A stretch of 64,000 bases of DNA. Source: [Muricauda] lutisoli (nom. illeg.) (GTDB lineage: Bacteria; Bacteroidota; Bacteroidia; Flavobacteriales; Flavobacteriaceae). The notes beneath the pieces were generated by a model that was given only the letters and a program-made list of their open reading frames with translations, was not told the DNA's origin and did not search any database. The DNA is taken from the NCBI RefSeq assembly GCF_017313105.1, contig NZ_JAFLND010000002.1:496001-560000 (forward strand). Direction: 5' to 3'. Positions 1 to 6,534 of the stretch are shown here, piece by piece (positions within the stretch are counted from its first letter, which is position 1; each line of letters begins with the position of its first letter). A program made the position numbers and the translations under genes.

Positions 1-401
1 AAAGGATTGAAACGTGGTGTACCATCTCCTTGGGCGTACCCTATCACTTCATTCTGAAAAGTTTCCAATCCGCCTATTCCTGCTCCCCATACAACACCTA
101 CCCTAAACTTGTCCACAACGTTCAAGTCTATTCCAGAGTCCGCTATGGCCTCGTCGGAAGACACCAAAGCATATTGGGCAAACTTGTCCAGTTTCCTAGC
201 TTCCTTACGATCAAAAAAATCGGAAGGGTCGTACCCTTTAAGCTCGCAAGCAAACTTCGTTTTAAATTTTTCGGTGTCGAAATAAGTAATGGGGGCAGAA
301 CCGCTCTTACCGGTCCGTAGTCCTTCCCAATAAGCTTCCAAATTGTTACCTATAGGCGTTAACGCACCCATCCCGGTAACTACAACTCGCTTTAACTGCA
401 T
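1..401 (-). CDS. fabF: 3-oxoacyl-ACP synthase II (FabF), N-terminal part
   Basis: Beta-ketoacyl-ACP synthase II condenses malonyl-ACP with a growing acyl-ACP in the cytoplasmic type II fatty-acid pathway. About 133 codons from the N-terminus are present; the rest, including the catalytic cysteine and histidines, lies beyond the window edge. The start MQLKRVVVTGMGALTPIGN is the typical KAS II opening, and further in come the YFDTEKFKTKFACELKGYDP stretch and GVVWGAGIGGLETF. The ATG at 399-401 follows acpP on the same strand by about 100 bases, the usual acpP-fabF order. A terminator-like hairpin sits between the two genes. Identification is safe; only the length is unknown. Confidence 0.93.
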   Translation of the reverse strand, partial: MQLKRVVVTGMGALTPIGNNLEAYWEGLRTGKSGSAPITYFDTEKFKTKFACELKGYDPSDFFDRKEARKLDKFAQYALVSSDEAIADSGIDLNVVDKFRVGVVWGAGIGGLETFQNEVIGYAQGDGTPRFNP

Positions 402-429
402 TGAACTATTTTTTTTACCCTTTAGACGT

Positions 430-477
430 AATTTATAAAAAAAATTATCCATGTGGTAACAACCACATGGATAATTT
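430..477 (-). terminator. Intrinsic terminator or attenuator between acpP and fabF
   Basis: Bases 442-457 pair with 462-477 in a 16-bp stem with a 4-base loop. Read on the minus strand it is followed by a run of T (complement of the A tract near 437-444). It lies after acpP and before fabF, so it would release most acpP transcripts while letting some polymerase continue into fabF. The structure is seen directly; partial read-through is inferred from the gene order and the lack of an obvious separate fabF promoter. Confidence 0.7.
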
Positions 478-503
478 GTAATCTTTAGCGATATATCATT
501 TAA

Positions 504-737
504 TTACTTAGCTTCTTCGATGTAGCTAATAGCTTGACCTACAGTGGCAATGTTCTCTGCTTGGTCGTCTGGTATTTGGATATCAAATTCTTTCTCAAAC
601 TCCATGATAAGTTCAACAGTGTCCAAGGAATCCGCTCCTAAGTCGTTGGTAAAGCTAGCTTCTGCAACTACTTCATTTTCATCTACACCCAGTTTATCAA
701 CGATGATAGCCTTTACTCTTGATGCAATGTCTGACAT
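504..737 (-). CDS. acpP: Acyl carrier protein
   Basis: Small acidic carrier that holds acyl intermediates on a 4'-phosphopantetheine arm during fatty-acid synthesis. The 77 residues match the family length. The attachment site is the serine in [11 protein letters not shown] (Ser37), followed by the acidic helix [14 protein letters not shown]. It lies just upstream of fabF. A -7 type box (TATTTTTG on the minus strand, 771-778) lies 34 bases before the ATG and is the likely promoter. The terminator after the gene (430-477) fits the need for much more carrier protein than FabF. Confidence 0.98.
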   Translation of the reverse strand: MSDIASRVKAIIVDKLGVDENEVVAEASFTNDLGADSLDTVELIMEFEKEFDIQIPDDQAENIATVGQAISYIEEAK

Positions 738-770
738 AATTATTGTGGTTTTAAAAATTTAAATCGTTGG

Positions 771-778
771 CAAAAATA
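771..778 (-). promoter_or_regulatory. Probable -7 box of the acpP promoter
   Basis: The minus strand reads TATTTTTG, a match to the Bacteroidota -7 consensus TAnnTTTG, 34 bases upstream of the acpP ATG. No good -33 TTG was found at the right distance, so the call is moderate. Confidence 0.45.
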
Positions 779-899
779 TAAAACTTTGGATTAAATACAT
801 CATTTGTCGATAAAATGTGATCCAAATTAAACATCTTAAAATACTGTGCCTTACTTTAGCCGACGTAATTTAGTCCAAAATCATATCAATTCCTAACGA

Positions 900-1463
900 A
901 TGAAACGAATTGTAATCTTCGCATCGGGCAGTGGGTCCAATGCAGAAAATATTATTTCCTTTTTTCGTGAAAAACAGCAAGCGGAAGTCGTCGCCGTGCT
1001 CACCAACAAGAGCTCGGCCAAAGTACTTGAGCGTTGCGACCGTCTTAAAGTACCTGCATTCTATTTCAACAGAACCGCATTCAAAGATTCCAATGCAGTG
1101 GTACAGTTTCTTCAGGGGCTACAGACAGATTTAGTAGTGCTAGCGGGCTTTCTATGGAAGATTCCATCCAACCTCATCGAAGCATTTCCTGATAAAATCA
1201 TCAATATTCATCCTGCCTTGTTGCCCAAATACGGAGGAAAGGGAATGTATGGGGAAAGGGTACATCAAGCCGTAAAAGAAAACGATGAAACCGAAACGGG
1301 CATTACCATACATTACGTGAACGAAAATTACGATGAGGGAGCCATAATTTTTCAGGCCAAGGTCCCCTTAGAGCCATCGGACGATGCCGAGGCCATTGCC
1401 AAAAAAGTGCATCAATTGGAGTATGAACACTTCCCGATAGTGATAGAAAAACTACTGTCCTAA
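900..1463 (+). CDS. purN: Phosphoribosylglycinamide formyltransferase (PurN)
   Basis: Transfers a formyl group from 10-formyltetrahydrofolate to GAR, the third step of purine synthesis. Its 187 residues fit the short bacterial form. GSGSNAENI near residues 10-18 is the phosphate-binding loop. The catalytic trio is visible as Asn102 in INIHPALLPK, His138 in GITIHYV and Asp145 in YDEGAIIF. The stop codon overlaps the start of the RNase H gene by one base (TAATG), so the two are translated together. A TACTTTAG -7-like box at 852-859 precedes it without a clear -33 partner. Confidence 0.96.
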   Translation: MKRIVIFASGSGSNAENIISFFREKQQAEVVAVLTNKSSAKVLERCDRLKVPAFYFNRTAFKDSNAVVQFLQGLQTDLVVLAGFLWKIPSNLIEAFPDKIINIHPALLPKYGGKGMYGERVHQAVKENDETETGITIHYVNENYDEGAIIFQAKVPLEPSDDAEAIAKKVHQLEYEHFPIVIEKLLS

Positions 1464-2098
1464 TGTCCAAGAAAAAAAAGTTTTATGTAGTCTGGCAAGG
1501 TAAGCATCCCGGTATTTTTGAATCCTGGGCAGATTGCAAGGCCCAAATTGATGGGGTAAAAGGGGCACAATACAAATCGTTCGCCACCTTTGAAGAAGCC
1601 AAAAAAGCTTTCAACGGAAATTATTTGGAATATAAAGGAAAATCCAAGGGTAAAAGCGAACTTACTCCAGAAGAACTGTTGAAAATTGGTGAGCCCAACT
1701 ACAATTCCATTGCCGTGGACGCGGCGTCCAGTGGCAACCCGGGAAAAATGGAATATCGAGGGGTGGATACCAAAAGTAAAAGGATCCTTTTTCATCAAGG
1801 CCCGTTCGAACAGGGAACGAGCAATGTCGGTGAGTTTTTGGCACTGGTACACGGCCTTGCTTTCTTAAAACAACAAAAAAGTGACCGGATCATTTATTCC
1901 GATTCCAGAATCGCCATTGGGTGGGTGCGAAAGAAAAAATGTGGCACCAAATTGAACAGAACAGCCAAAAACACTCAGCTTTTTGAACTCATCGAACGTG
2001 CCGAAGAGTGGCTCAAAAAGAACCGTTTCAGCACTCCCATCGTAAAGTGGGAGACCAAAGCTTGGGGCGAAATTCCTGCCGATTTCGGAAGAAAATAG
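1463..2098 (+). CDS. rnhA: Ribonuclease H with N-terminal viroplasmin (RHBD) domain
   Basis: Cleaves the RNA strand of RNA-DNA hybrids. Residues about 5-50 (VVWQGKHPGIFESWADCKAQ) form the hybrid-binding viroplasmin-like domain seen in many Bacteroidota and in eukaryotic RNase H1. Residues about 75-205 form the nuclease domain: AVDAASSGNPG supplies the first Asp, GEFLALVHGL the Glu, YSDSRIAIGWV the second Asp, and the final acidic residue is probably in IPADFGRK. It overlaps purN by one base. The gene name follows the domain layout; it could be called rnhA or a type 1 RNase H paralogue. Confidence 0.9.
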   Translation: MSKKKKFYVVWQGKHPGIFESWADCKAQIDGVKGAQYKSFATFEEAKKAFNGNYLEYKGKSKGKSELTPEELLKIGEPNYNSIAVDAASSGNPGKMEYRGVDTKSKRILFHQGPFEQGTSNVGEFLALVHGLAFLKQQKSDRIIYSDSRIAIGWVRKKKCGTKLNRTAKNTQLFELIERAEEWLKKNRFSTPIVKWETKAWGEIPADFGRK

Positions 2099-2252
2099 TT
2101 TTAAGAAACTAGATTTGACTATAAGATGCAAGACCCTAAAAAGTGCTCGAAACCGACGTTCAATTCCAGCTTATTCTTGTACTTGAAATAATATTTGCCC
2201 TCTCTTTTTCTTAAAACCTATACCAATGATTCCAATATGGCATATCAAACCG

Positions 2253-2260
2253 TATATTTG
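2253..2260 (+). promoter_or_regulatory. -7 box before the PfkB kinase gene
   Basis: TATATTTG fits TAnnTTTG exactly and lies 16 bases before the ATG at 2277. The expected TTG at -33 is only TTC-like, so this is a probable but incomplete promoter. Confidence 0.45.
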
Positions 2261-2276
2261 CAGCAAAAATTAGGGA

Positions 2277-3203
2277 ATGGGCAAATTACTGATCGTGGGA
2301 ACCATGGCTTTTGATGCCATTGAAACACCGTTCGGGAAAACAGGAAAAATATTGGGGGGCGCTGGTACCTTTATCGGTTTGGCAGCTTCACAATTCAAAA
2401 TAGACGCTGCGATTGTTTCCGTAGTGGGAGACGACTTTCCACAATCCTATATGGATATTCTAAAAAACAAGGACATAGACCTTTCGGGAGTTGAAGTAGT
2501 GAAAGGCGGAAAGACCTTTTTTTGGGAAGGAAAGTATCATAACGACCTTAATTCAAGGGACACCTTGGCCACGGAACTTAACACCTTGGCCGATTTTAAC
2601 CCTGTTGTTCCCAACGATTATTCCGATGCGGATATCGTAATGCTCGGCAACCTTCACCCTAACATCCAACTGAGTGTAATTAAGCAGATGGAAAAACGAC
2701 CAAAACTTATAGTTTTGGATACCATGAACTTTTGGATGGACAATACATGGGATGAATTGATGGCGGTCATTTCCAAAATCGATGTCATTACCATTAACGA
2801 TGAAGAGGCGCGACAGATGACCGATGAATATTCCTTGGTAAAAGCTGCCGCTAAGATTCAGGAAATGGGCCCGGAATATGTAGTGATCAAAAAAGGGGAG
2901 CATGGAGCCCTCTTGTTCCACGACGACAATATTTTCTTTGCCCCTGCCCTGCCCTTGGAAGAGGTTTTTGACCCGACGGGCGCAGGAGATACTTTTGCAG
3001 GAGGTTTTGCGGGATATTTGACCGAGGCCGGAAACATTTCTTTTGAAAGCATGAAAAACGCCATTATCCATGGGTCCAATTTGGCATCGTTCTGTGTGGA
3101 ACGTTTTGGAACCGAACGAATGGTGGATTTAAAAAAGAGCGAGGTCGAGACCCGCTTGGTACAGTTTAAAGAATTGACGCAGTTCAATATTGAATTAACA
3201 TAA
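2277..3203 (+). CDS. PfkB-family carbohydrate/nucleoside kinase
   Basis: Cytoplasmic ribokinase-fold kinase that phosphorylates a sugar or nucleoside hydroxyl with ATP. The N-terminus LLIVGTMAFDAIETPFGK carries the first substrate contact; GGAGTFIGLAASQF corresponds to the family's GG motif near residues 28-31; DPTGAGDTFAGGFAGYL near residue 240 is the anion-hole and catalytic-Asp signature. Its 308 residues are the usual length. The substrate cannot be read from sequence. A terminator directly follows the stop, and the PurF-like gene starts right behind it, an association that may hint at a purine nucleoside or ribose substrate (inference). Confidence 0.85.
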   Translation: MGKLLIVGTMAFDAIETPFGKTGKILGGAGTFIGLAASQFKIDAAIVSVVGDDFPQSYMDILKNKDIDLSGVEVVKGGKTFFWEGKYHNDLNSRDTLATELNTLADFNPVVPNDYSDADIVMLGNLHPNIQLSVIKQMEKRPKLIVLDTMNFWMDNTWDELMAVISKIDVITINDEEARQMTDEYSLVKAAAKIQEMGPEYVVIKKGEHGALLFHDDNIFFAPALPLEEVFDPTGAGDTFAGGFAGYLTEAGNISFESMKNAIIHGSNLASFCVERFGTERMVDLKKSEVETRLVQFKELTQFNIELT

Positions 3204-3207
3204 ATGT

Positions 3208-3237
3208 TTGCCCTGGGATTTTCGGGGCTTTTTTATT
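3208..3237 (+). terminator. Short terminator after the PfkB kinase gene
   Basis: GCCCTG at 3210-3215 pairs with CGGGGC at 3223-3228 across a 7-base loop, followed by six T and then ATTT. It lies between the kinase stop and the PurF-like ATG at 3247, so it could attenuate the downstream gene. Confidence 0.6.
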
Positions 3238-3246
3238 TGGTTTGTT

Positions 3247-5145
3247 ATGAGTGATCCCATTAAGCACGAATGCGGAATATCGTTGATCCGTTTGCTTAAA
3301 CCCTTGGAGTACTACAAAGAAAAGTACGGTACCGCTTTTTACGGTGTAAATAAGATGTACCTAATGATGGAGAAACAGCATAACCGCGGACAGGATGGTG
3401 CCGGTTTTGCCAGTATAAAAATGGACATGCAGCCCGGTGAACGTTACATGAGCCGTGTACGGTCTGCCCAGCAGCAGCCCATTCAGGATATTTTTGCCCA
3501 GATCAACAACCGTATAAACACTGCTTTGGCCGAACATCCAGAGCACGAGAACGATGTGGCCTGGCAAAAAAAGAACATTCCCTACATCGGTGAGCTTTTG
3601 ATGGGGCACGTTCGCTATGGCACCTTCGGAAAAAACAGTATTGAGAACGTACATCCGTTTTTAAGGCAAAACAATTGGATGCACCGGAACCTTATAGTAG
3701 CCGGTAACTTTAACATGACCAATGTTGACGAGCTTTTTGGCAACCTGGTGGAACTGGGGCAGCATCCCAAAGAAAAGGCCGATACCGTTACCGTAATGGA
3801 AAAAATCGGTCACTTTCTGGATGATGCCGTGGCCAAGCTTTACAAACAGATCAAAAAAGAAGGGTATACAAAAAGGGAAGCCTCTGCCTTGATCGCGGAA
3901 CGCCTGAATGTAGCCAAGATTTTGAGAAAGGCCTCTAAAAACTGGGATGGCGGCTATGCCATGAGCGGCCTCATTGGCCATGGTGATGCCTTTGTGATGC
4001 GAGATCCTGCAGGGATAAGACCTGCTTATTACTACCAAGATGATGAAGTGGTGGTTGTAGCATCGGAGCGCCCCGTGATCCAAACGGTGTTCAATGTTAA
4101 TTTTGATGATGTACATGAACTAGACCCTGGACGTGCCATAATCATTAAGAAAAATGGTTCCATGGCCCTAAAAAAAATATTGGAGCCCACGGAACGTAAG
4201 GCTTGTTCTTTTGAGCGCATTTATTTCTCCCGTGGTAGTGATAAAGAAATCTATCAGGAAAGAAAAAAATTGGGGAAACTCGTATTTCCTGAAATTTTGA
4301 AGTCCATCGACAATGATTTGGAAAACACTGTTTTCTCATATATTCCCAATACCGCGGAAACATCATTCTTTGGAATGGTGAAAGAGGCCCAAAATTACCT
4401 CAACAAGAAAAAAGAGGAACAAATTTTGGCTTTGGGCCCTAAAATGACAGCGGAGCAGGTCCATAAAATCTTGAATATTCGTCCACGTATTGAAAAGGTG
4501 GCCATTAAGGATGCGAAATTGAGAACCTTTATCACCCAAGATAGCAGTAGGGATGATTTGGTGACCCACGTTTATGATATTTCGTACGGTTCTGTAAAAA
4601 GCACGGACAACCTTGTTATTATAGATGACAGTATTGTACGTGGAACAACCTTAAAGCGCAGTATCCTTAAAATATTGGATAGACTGTCTCCCAAGAAAAT
4701 AGTTGTGGTTTCCTCTGCTCCGCAGATTCGTTACCCCGATTGCTACGGGATAGATATGGCCAAATTGGAAGACTTTGTTGCCTTTAAAGCCGCCAAAGCT
4801 TTGCACGAAGACCATGGGACTACGCACTTGATCAAAGAGATCTATGAGAAATGCTTAACCCAGACCGACCCTTCCAACAAAGATGCAGTGAACTATGTAA
4901 AGGAGTTTTATGCTCCGTTTTCGGCTAAACAGATTTCGAAAAAAATCGGTGAAATTCTTTGCCCGGAAGGCATGAATGCAGAGGTAGAAATTATCTATCA
5001 AAGCATTGAAGGATTGCACAGTGCCTGTCCTAAAAATTTAGGGGATTGGTACTTTACGGGGAATTACCCAACACCGGGCGGGAACAGAATAGTCAACAAA
5101 GCATTCGTCAACTTTTTTGAAGGCAAAAACGAAAGGGCTTATTAA
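3247..5145 (+). CDS. purF: Long amidophosphoribosyltransferase-like protein (PurF family)
   Basis: Class II glutamine amidotransferase joined to a phosphoribosyltransferase; the family makes phosphoribosylamine from PRPP and glutamine in the first step of purine synthesis. The ATG at 3247 gives 632 residues. Cys9 in HECGISLI is the expected N-terminal nucleophile after removal of an 8-residue propeptide; GHVRYGTFG and NRGQDGAGFAS are glutaminase motifs. The PRPP loop is VIIDDSIVRGTTLKRSI near residue 460. At 632 residues it is well above the usual 470-510, with an extended region between the two domains. The upstream in-frame start at 3208 falls in a terminator and is less likely. The symbol is tentative, since a classical purF may exist elsewhere. 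Confidence 0.82.
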   Translation: MSDPIKHECGISLIRLLKPLEYYKEKYGTAFYGVNKMYLMMEKQHNRGQDGAGFASIKMDMQPGERYMSRVRSAQQQPIQDIFAQINNRINTALAEHPEHENDVAWQKKNIPYIGELLMGHVRYGTFGKNSIENVHPFLRQNNWMHRNLIVAGNFNMTNVDELFGNLVELGQHPKEKADTVTVMEKIGHFLDDAVAKLYKQIKKEGYTKREASALIAERLNVAKILRKASKNWDGGYAMSGLIGHGDAFVMRDPAGIRPAYYYQDDEVVVVASERPVIQTVFNVNFDDVHELDPGRAIIIKKNGSMALKKILEPTERKACSFERIYFSRGSDKEIYQERKKLGKLVFPEILKSIDNDLENTVFSYIPNTAETSFFGMVKEAQNYLNKKKEEQILALGPKMTAEQVHKILNIRPRIEKVAIKDAKLRTFITQDSSRDDLVTHVYDISYGSVKSTDNLVIIDDSIVRGTTLKRSILKILDRLSPKKIVVVSSAPQIRYPDCYGIDMAKLEDFVAFKAAKALHEDHGTTHLIKEIYEKCLTQTDPSNKDAVNYVKEFYAPFSAKQISKKIGEILCPEGMNAEVEIIYQSIEGLHSACPKNLGDWYFTGNYPTPGGNRIVNKAFVNFFEGKNERAY

Positions 5146-5236
5146 TCAATAAGATAGAGAAATAGCACAATCTGTGCACTTTATCGATGAAACTAGCAGA
5201 ACAGCGGGTTTTTATACAATCAGCTACCTGCAATCC

Positions 5237-5325
5237 TACTTTAGTAACTGCCATAGCATAAGTAGGTTAAGTTCATGGTAAGATTTGGGGCAAAAAAGGT
5301 GGAAGCTATTCCACCTTTTTTATTT
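5237..5325 (+). ncRNA. Putative small RNA, copy 1 (with -7 box)
   Basis: The -7 box TACTTTAG at 5237-5244 is followed after 6 bases by the conserved 40-base domain at 5251-5290, which begins CCATAGCATAAGTAGG. One base later a 13-bp stem (5292-5304 with 5309-5321, loop GCTA) ends in a T tract. No clear TTG was found at -33 for this copy. The predicted transcript is about 70-75 nt and starts close to 5251. CCAT at the 5' end can pair with ATGG 20 bases on, giving a small 5' hairpin. The RNA is inferred from promoter, terminator and conservation; no homologous family could be checked. Confidence 0.72.
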
Positions 5326-5434
5326 TCTACACTTTTCCCTAAAACTTAAAAAGTACAGTTTTCTTGATATTTATCAATCTAACGTCCTTGTTGTACACTT
5401 TAACCAATTAAAGGGGGTTTCATCTAAAAGCTTA

Positions 5435-5542
5435 TTGACAAAAACAATGCTTGGCTTACATTTGGAGGACCATAGCATAAGTAGGTTAAGTTCATGGTAA
5501 GATTTGGGGAAAGAAGGCGGAGCGTGCTCCGCCTTCTTTATA
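5435..5542 (+). ncRNA. Putative small RNA, copy 2 (with full promoter)
   Basis: TTG at 5435-5437, a 19-base spacer and TACATTTG at 5457-5464 form a textbook Bacteroidota promoter. Five bases later the conserved domain runs 5470-5509, identical over 40 bases to copy 1. The terminator stem follows at once: 5510-5522 pairs with 5527-5539 (13 bp, loop CGTG). The stem sequence is quite unlike copy 1 but the stem length and loop size are the same. This copy gives the strongest single evidence that each unit is transcribed on its own. Confidence 0.78.
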
Positions 5543-5626
5543 TTTGACTACCAAGGTTTTATCCATTTTATCGATGAACTGCACGTTTTCTTTTTCTTCC
5601 AAAACGCAAAATATTTTTTAAAACCC

Positions 5627-5737
5627 TTTGTTATTTCTCACAATACCAGTATTTTAGTCTCGCCATAGCATAAGTAGGTTAAGTTTATGGTAAGATTTGG
5701 GACGAAAAGGGTGAGGGCTTCCTCGCCCTTTTCTATT
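5627..5737 (+). ncRNA. Putative small RNA, copy 3 (with full promoter)
   Basis: TTTG at 5627-5630, a 19-base spacer and TATTTTAG at 5650-5657 form the promoter. The conserved domain is 5663-5702 and differs from copies 1 and 2 at two positions: C to T at position 24 and G to A at position 40. The first change turns the 5' hairpin pairing from CCATA/CATGG into CCATA/TATGG, that is, it improves pairing. The terminator is 5704-5716 with 5721-5733, again 13 bp and a 4-base loop, with one G-T pair. Confidence 0.77.
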
Positions 5738-5752
5738 TAAAAAAATTGAAAC

Positions 5753-5785
5753 AAAAAAGCCGTGCACTGAGTGCACGGCTTTTTA
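5753..5785. terminator. Bidirectional terminator between small RNAs and sodA
   Basis: GCCGTGCAC at 5759-5767 pairs with GTGCACGGC at 5771-5779, flanked by A tracts and T tracts on both sides, so it can stop transcription arriving from either strand. It mainly serves the minus-strand superoxide dismutase gene that ends at 5807. Confidence 0.85.
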
Positions 5786-5806
5786 TATGATGAACAGCCC
5801 TAGTTA

Positions 5807-6415
5807 TTATTTGCTAGCTGCATAGTTTTCGGAAACTTTATCCCAGTTGATCACACTAAAAAATTCTGATATATATTCTGGTCTCCTATTTTGATAATGC
5901 AAATAGTAAGCGTGCTCCCAAACATCCAATCCTAAAATTGGATATCCACCGCAACCTACTCCTGGCATAATGGGATTATCTTGGTTTGGAGTTGAGCAAA
6001 TTTCAACCTTTCCTCCTTTGTGAACGCACAACCAGGCCCAACCCGATCCAAATCTAGAACCTGCAGCTGCACTGAATTTTTCTTTAAAAGCGTCGAAAGA
6101 ACCAAAAGCATCATCGATTGCGGAAGCCAACTCACCAGATGGAGTTCCTCCACCGTTCGGTGACATAACTTCCCAAAAAAGGCTGTGGTTAAAAAATCCT
6201 CCACCGTTGTTTCTAACTGCAGTATTGGACATATCCAAATTAGATAGGATATCCACAATTTCTTTACCTGCCAAGTCAGTTCCTTCGATTGCGGCATTCA
6301 ACTTAGTAGTATAGCCATTGTGGTGCTTGGTATGGTGAATTTCCATAGTCCTTGCATCTATATGAGGTTCCAATGCATCGTATGCATACGGTAATTTAGG
6401 TAATTCAAAAGCCAT
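5807..6415 (-). CDS. sodA: Superoxide dismutase, Mn/Fe family
   Basis: Converts superoxide into oxygen and hydrogen peroxide. Metal ligands are His27, His77 ([11 protein letters not shown]), Asp164 and His168 ([14 protein letters not shown]). The Gly-rich GGGFFNH context and Gln145 in [10 protein letters not shown] are typical of manganese or cambialistic forms rather than strict iron enzymes. The 202-residue length is normal and there is no signal peptide, so the enzyme is cytosolic. Metal preference is an inference from residues. Confidence 0.95.
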   Translation of the reverse strand: MAFELPKLPYAYDALEPHIDARTMEIHHTKHHNGYTTKLNAAIEGTDLAGKEIVDILSNLDMSNTAVRNNGGGFFNHSLFWEVMSPNGGGTPSGELASAIDDAFGSFDAFKEKFSAAAGSRFGSGWAWLCVHKGGKVEICSTPNQDNPIMPGVGCGGYPILGLDVWEHAYYLHYQNRRPEYISEFFSVINWDKVSENYAASK

Positions 6416-6534
6416 AATATTATTTTTTTAGGTTATTAATCAATTTACGTAAAAATACGAGTTTTAACATTTATATTCCGCTAAAACCATGTTAACATCA
6501 GGTAAGGAATCCTTATTTTGCAGGAAAAAGGTTT

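Larger units (their letters stand above)
5146..5806. other. 661-base gene-free interval with three repeated RNA units
   Basis: This is the only gap over 300 bases in the window. It contains three copies of a ~70-base unit at 5251, 5470 and 5663, each with its own promoter-like box and terminator, and a further bidirectional terminator at 5753-5785. The spacers between units are not alike overall, but TTTATCGATGAA occurs exactly at 5180-5191 and 5567-5578, and a weaker relative TTTATCAATCTAAC starts at 5370, suggesting that the whole promoter-unit block was duplicated and its upstream part has since diverged. No protein-coding signal is seen. Confidence 0.85.

Noticed and set aside
5146..5250. 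Riboswitch for the downstream gene
   Set aside because: The next gene is on the opposite strand and each unit ends in its own terminator, so there is no gene to control in cis.
5275..5560. Short frames starting at the ATG inside each small-RNA domain
   Set aside because: They run through the terminator stems, so the encoded residues differ completely between copies and there is no conserved stop; a coding role would not keep the stem geometry.
5251..5737. The three repeats as a CRISPR array
   Set aside because: Only three units, spaced 190-220 bases apart, each with a promoter and terminator; no spacer-sized intervals and no cas genes.
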